DNA from: Aureimonas sp. AU20 | GTDB lineage: Bacteria > Pseudomonadota > Alphaproteobacteria > Rhizobiales > Rhizobiaceae | Reading direction: 5' to 3' | Assembly: GCF_001442755.1 (NCBI RefSeq) | Contig: NZ_CP006367.1 | Location: 124,001 to 188,000, forward strand | DNA length: 64,000 nt | Part shown: piece after piece, positions 61,138 through 64,000 of the stretch | Numbering within the stretch: position 1 is the first letter of the stretch | Layout: every line of letters begins with the position of its first letter | Translations under genes and position numbers: made by a program | Notes under the pieces: generated by a model | What the model was told of the DNA's origin: nothing | What the model saw: the letters and a program-made list of their open reading frames with translations, nothing else | The model's database searches: none

Positions 61138-62111
61138 GCGCTGTCGCCAACGTTCTGGAGATGCGGGACGTCGCCGTTTATTTCGGCGGGCGCGGATCGC
61201 TTCTCGGCGCCTCGACGCCGGTGGTGCGGGCGGTGAACGGGGTGGATCTTACGATCCGCAAACGCGAAACCGTAGCACTGGTCGGCGAGTCCGGCTGCGG
61301 GAAGTCGACGCTTTCCAACGCCATCGTCGGTCTCCAGCCCGCGCAGTCGGGCACGATCCGCGTCGGCGGCGAGGAGGTGATCGGCGCGAGCCCGCGGAAG
61401 CTTCACGCCATCCGCCGCCATGTCCAGATGATCTTCCAGGACCCGGCGCTCTCGCTCGATCCGCGCTCCACGATCGGCGCGACGGTCGGCGAGCCGCTGC
61501 GCGTGCGCGGGATCGCCAAGGGCCGAACGCTCAAGGAGCGCGTCGGCGCGCTCCTCTCCCAGGTCGGCCTGCGGCCCGACCATGCCGACCGCTATCCCCA
61601 TCAGTTCTCGGGCGGCCAGCGCCAGCGCGTGGTGATCGCTCGGGCACTGGCCCTCGAACCCGATCTCGTGATCTGCGACGAGCCGGTCTCGGCGCTCGAC
61701 GTCTCGGTGCGTGCCCAGATCCTCAACCTCCTGACCGCGCTTCAAGAGCGGACCGGCGTTTCCTACCTCTTCGTGTCGCACGACCTCGGCGTCGTCCGGC
61801 ATATTTGCGACCGCGTGGTGGTCATGTATCTCGGGCGCTTCGTCGAGATAGCGGAGCGCGACACGTTCTTCGCCTCGCCCAAGCACCCCTATACGCGTGC
61901 GCTCATGTCGGCCGTACCGGAGGCCGACCCGGTGGTGCAGCGCGCCAAGCAACGCTTCGTGCTGACGGGCGAGCTGCCGAGCCCCGCCAACATCCCATCC
62001 GGCTGCGCCTTCCGCACCCGATGCCCGCTGGCGACCGAAATCTGCGTCAACGTGCGTCCAGAGCTGACGCCCCGTCCCGATGGCGCGCTGGTCGCCTGCC
62101 ACCATGCCTAG
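61134..62111 (+). CDS. ABC transporter ATP-binding protein, DppF/OppF type
   Basis: This is a 325-aa ATPase with an N-terminal FGGRGSLLGASTPVVRAVNGVDLTI typical of OppF, Walker A GESGCGKST, signature QFSGGQRQRVVIARAL, Walker B LVICDEPVSALD and H-loop FVSHDLGVV. The C-terminal cysteine-containing tail (CAFRTRCPLATEIC) resembles that of its partner. It completes a full SBP-B-C-D-F importer. Its end overlaps a possible ATG of the amidase gene. Confidence 0.93.
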   Translation: MSAVANVLEMRDVAVYFGGRGSLLGASTPVVRAVNGVDLTIRKRETVALVGESGCGKSTLSNAIVGLQPAQSGTIRVGGEEVIGASPRKLHAIRRHVQMIFQDPALSLDPRSTIGATVGEPLRVRGIAKGRTLKERVGALLSQVGLRPDHADRYPHQFSGGQRQRVVIARALALEPDLVICDEPVSALDVSVRAQILNLLTALQERTGVSYLFVSHDLGVVRHICDRVVVMYLGRFVEIAERDTFFASPKHPYTRALMSAVPEADPVVQRAKQRFVLTGELPSPANIPSGCAFRTRCPLATEICVNVRPELTPRPDGALVACHHA

Positions 62112-62121
62112 GACCCGCTCC

Positions 62122-64000
62122 GTGACCGACGTCTCGACGCAGACCATCCCTCTTCCCGGTCTCTCGGCGGAGGGCGAGATCCGCGTCGATCGCTGGGGCA
62201 TTCCCCATATCCGCGCCAGCAACGAAGCCGATCTCTTTTTCCTGCAGGGCTTCAACGCGGCACGCGATCGGCTTTGGCAGATCGACCTGTGGCGCAAGCG
62301 GGGCCTTGGGTTACTGGCCGCCGACTTCGGTCCGGGCTACCTAGCGCAGGACCACGCGGCCCGCCACTTTCTTTATCGGGGCGACATGGACGCCGAATGG
62401 CGGGCCTATGCCGACGATACGCGGGAAATCTGCACGGCGTTCGCAGCCGGCGTGAACGCCTTTATCGCCCGGTGCGAGCGCGAGCCCGAGCGCTTGGCCG
62501 CGGAATTTGCACTGTTCGACACGAAACCCCTCCCCTGGGAGCCGGCCGATGTCGTGCGCATCCGCTCCCATGCGCTGACCCGCAACGGCGTGTCGGAGAT
62601 CCTGCGCGCCAACGTCTTAGCGATGGCGGACGCCGAGGCCGACCTCATGCGCTTCGAGATCGACCCGCCGGTGGAGCCCCGCTTTGCGGACGGCATCACG
62701 AGCGCCGACGTACCGCTCGAATGCATCCGCCTGTTCAAGCTGGCGACCGCGCCGGTCACCTTCGAGCGAGAGCGCTTGGCTGCCACGCTTGACGACGTTT
62801 GGCGCTGGACCGAGGTGACTGACCTCGGCGAAGTCGTACGGCGTGCCGCCGAGGAAGGCTCCAACAATTGGGCCGTTCACCCCTCCCGCACGCGGAGCGG
62901 CCGGCCGATCCTCGCGAGCGACCCGCACCGCGCTCATGCCGTGCCCTCGCTGCGCTACCTCGTCCATCTCGAGGCGCCCGGCCTCGACGTGATCGGCGCG
63001 GGCGAACCGAGCGCGCCGGGCATCTCGATCGGCCATAACGCCTCGCTCGCCTTCGGCCTCACGATCTTCGGGGCCGACCAGGAGGACGTCTGCGTCTACG
63101 AGACGAAGGAGAATGACCCCGACCTCTACTGCTACGGCGACGGGTGGGAGGCGATCCGGCGCACGCAGGAGCGCTTCGCGGTGCGCGGCCACGAGGACCA
63201 GCACCTAACCCTTTCCTTTACCCGCCACGGCCCCGTGCTGCACGAGGACACAGGCCGGCGGCGCGCGGTGGCGCTGCGCACCGTTTGGCTCCTGCCGGGC
63301 TCGGCGGCTTATCTCGGCAGCCTATCCTACATGCGCGAGGCCACGACAGTGGCCTTCGCAGCCTCACTCGACCATTGGGGCACCCCGTCGGTCAACCACG
63401 TCGCGGCTGACACGAACGGCGACATCGGCTGGTTCACCGCCGGCTTCACGCCACGTCGGCTCAACTGGCACGGCCTCTTGCCGGTGCCGGGCGACGGCAC
63501 GCACGAATGGGACGGGTTCCTCGCTCCCGAGGAGCTTCCCCACGCATTCAACCCCGAGCGTGGCTTCGTCAGCTCCGCCAACGAGATGAACCTGCCCGCC
63601 GATCGACCGACGGACGCGCCGACGATCGGCCACGAATGGGCCGACGCGAGCCGAGCGCGCCGCATCGAGAGCGTGTTGGAGCGCGACGCGAGCCACACGC
63701 TCGAAGCCTCCATGGCTCTCCAGACCGACACGCACTCGCGGCCCGCCGCGGTCCTCACCAGCCTTCTGAAGGGAGCCGGAACCTCGGACGGCGAGCCGAG
63801 CCGGGCGATCGCGCTCCTTTCCAGCTGGAACCACCATCTCGACGCGGACAGCGCCGCCGCCGCCCTGTTCGAGGTCTGGTGGATGAAGCACCTGCGGCCC
63901 GCCGTCCTCGCGCGCGCCGCCCCCGACCCCGCCTTGCGAAAGCTTCTCTTGCCGGGCGACTTCGACCGAATGCTGTCGATGCTCGAAGATGCTGCGCCGT
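62122..64000 (+). CDS. Penicillin acylase-family (S45) amidase, 3'-truncated by the window edge
   Basis: The first 626 residues are in the window and the frame is open at the right end. Family features are EIRVDRWGIPHIRASNEADLFFLQGFNAARDRLWQ, and the autocatalytic processing site EEGSNNWAV, where S247 would be the N-terminal nucleophile of the beta chain. S45 enzymes cleave amides: penicillins, acyl-homoserine lactones, N-acyl amino acids. There is no signal peptide, so it should work in the cytoplasm, unlike most characterised relatives. GTG at 62122 has AGGA 8 nt upstream; ATG at 62104 overlaps the ATPase gene and has no ribosome site. Confidence 0.88.
   Translation, partial: MTDVSTQTIPLPGLSAEGEIRVDRWGIPHIRASNEADLFFLQGFNAARDRLWQIDLWRKRGLGLLAADFGPGYLAQDHAARHFLYRGDMDAEWRAYADDTREICTAFAAGVNAFIARCEREPERLAAEFALFDTKPLPWEPADVVRIRSHALTRNGVSEILRANVLAMADAEADLMRFEIDPPVEPRFADGITSADVPLECIRLFKLATAPVTFERERLAATLDDVWRWTEVTDLGEVVRRAAEEGSNNWAVHPSRTRSGRPILASDPHRAHAVPSLRYLVHLEAPGLDVIGAGEPSAPGISIGHNASLAFGLTIFGADQEDVCVYETKENDPDLYCYGDGWEAIRRTQERFAVRGHEDQHLTLSFTRHGPVLHEDTGRRRAVALRTVWLLPGSAAYLGSLSYMREATTVAFAASLDHWGTPSVNHVAADTNGDIGWFTAGFTPRRLNWHGLLPVPGDGTHEWDGFLAPEELPHAFNPERGFVSSANEMNLPADRPTDAPTIGHEWADASRARRIESVLERDASHTLEASMALQTDTHSRPAAVLTSLLKGAGTSDGEPSRAIALLSSWNHHLDADSAAAALFEVWWMKHLRPAVLARAAPDPALRKLLLPGDFDRMLSMLEDAAP

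Noticed and set aside
48379..64000. Second attachment site (repeat of the tRNA-Leu 3' end) to mark an island
   Set aside because: I looked for another copy of TTCGAGTCCTTTCC and found none in the window, so island limits cannot be set.

Overview
The window comes from a high-GC alphaproteobacterium, most likely of the order Hyphomicrobiales (Rhizobiales). The pointers are a MucR/Ros regulator with the C-x2-D finger, an ExoY-type sugar transferase, a CheY-CheD-CheT chemotaxis arrangement, a rhizobial-style nrt-nir-nas operon and a TPP-riboswitch thi operon. The genus cannot be fixed from the sequence alone.

Left end (1-8016, + strand): the end of an NrtD/CynD-like ABC ATPase, then nirB, nirD, cyanase (cynS), assimilatory nitrate reductase (nasA) and siroheme synthase (cysG). 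Together they import and reduce nitrate to ammonium, make the siroheme that NirB needs, and detoxify or use cyanate. Next come a P-loop kinase, an AEC transporter, and mmsA with a divergent LysR regulator. About 150-165 bp inverted-repeat elements are scattered between genes (8017-8178, 9846-10160, 34815-35231).

Centre (13176-30678): two complete chemotaxis gene sets stand head to head around a 469 bp spacer. The minus-strand set is STAS-cheY-cheA-cheW-cheW-cheR-cheB plus a soluble receptor-like protein with a CheZ-type DxxxQ motif. The plus-strand set is a membrane MCP, an acidic STAS protein, cheY, cheA, cheW, cheR, cheB, cheY, cheD and a CheT-like protein. CheD and CheT end in nearly the same tail, GEV(E/D)FF.

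31360-47925: surface and housekeeping genes. These are exoY, cysQ, a small membrane protein, ugd, a TPP riboswitch with a thiX-thiY-thiD-tenA-tenA operon, mucR, an HD-GYP protein, rlpA, an SDR gene, queG, a GST gene, uppP with a duplicated 3' end, and an NDUFA9-like gene.

Right end (48294-64000): tRNA-Leu(CAG) is followed by a dead tyrosine integrase. Then come a YeiE/YeiH pair (LysR regulator and anion exporter) and a catabolic operon that runs off the window. That operon holds a PLP-dependent D-cysteine desulfhydrase/L-cysteate sulfo-lyase-like enzyme, an Asp/Glu racemase-like protein, a PuuE-like deacetylase, a complete Dpp/Opp-type ABC importer, an SDR and an S45 penicillin-acylase-like amidase. 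I read it as uptake and breakdown of an N-acylated, sulfur-containing or D-configured amino acid derivative; the substrate is not known.
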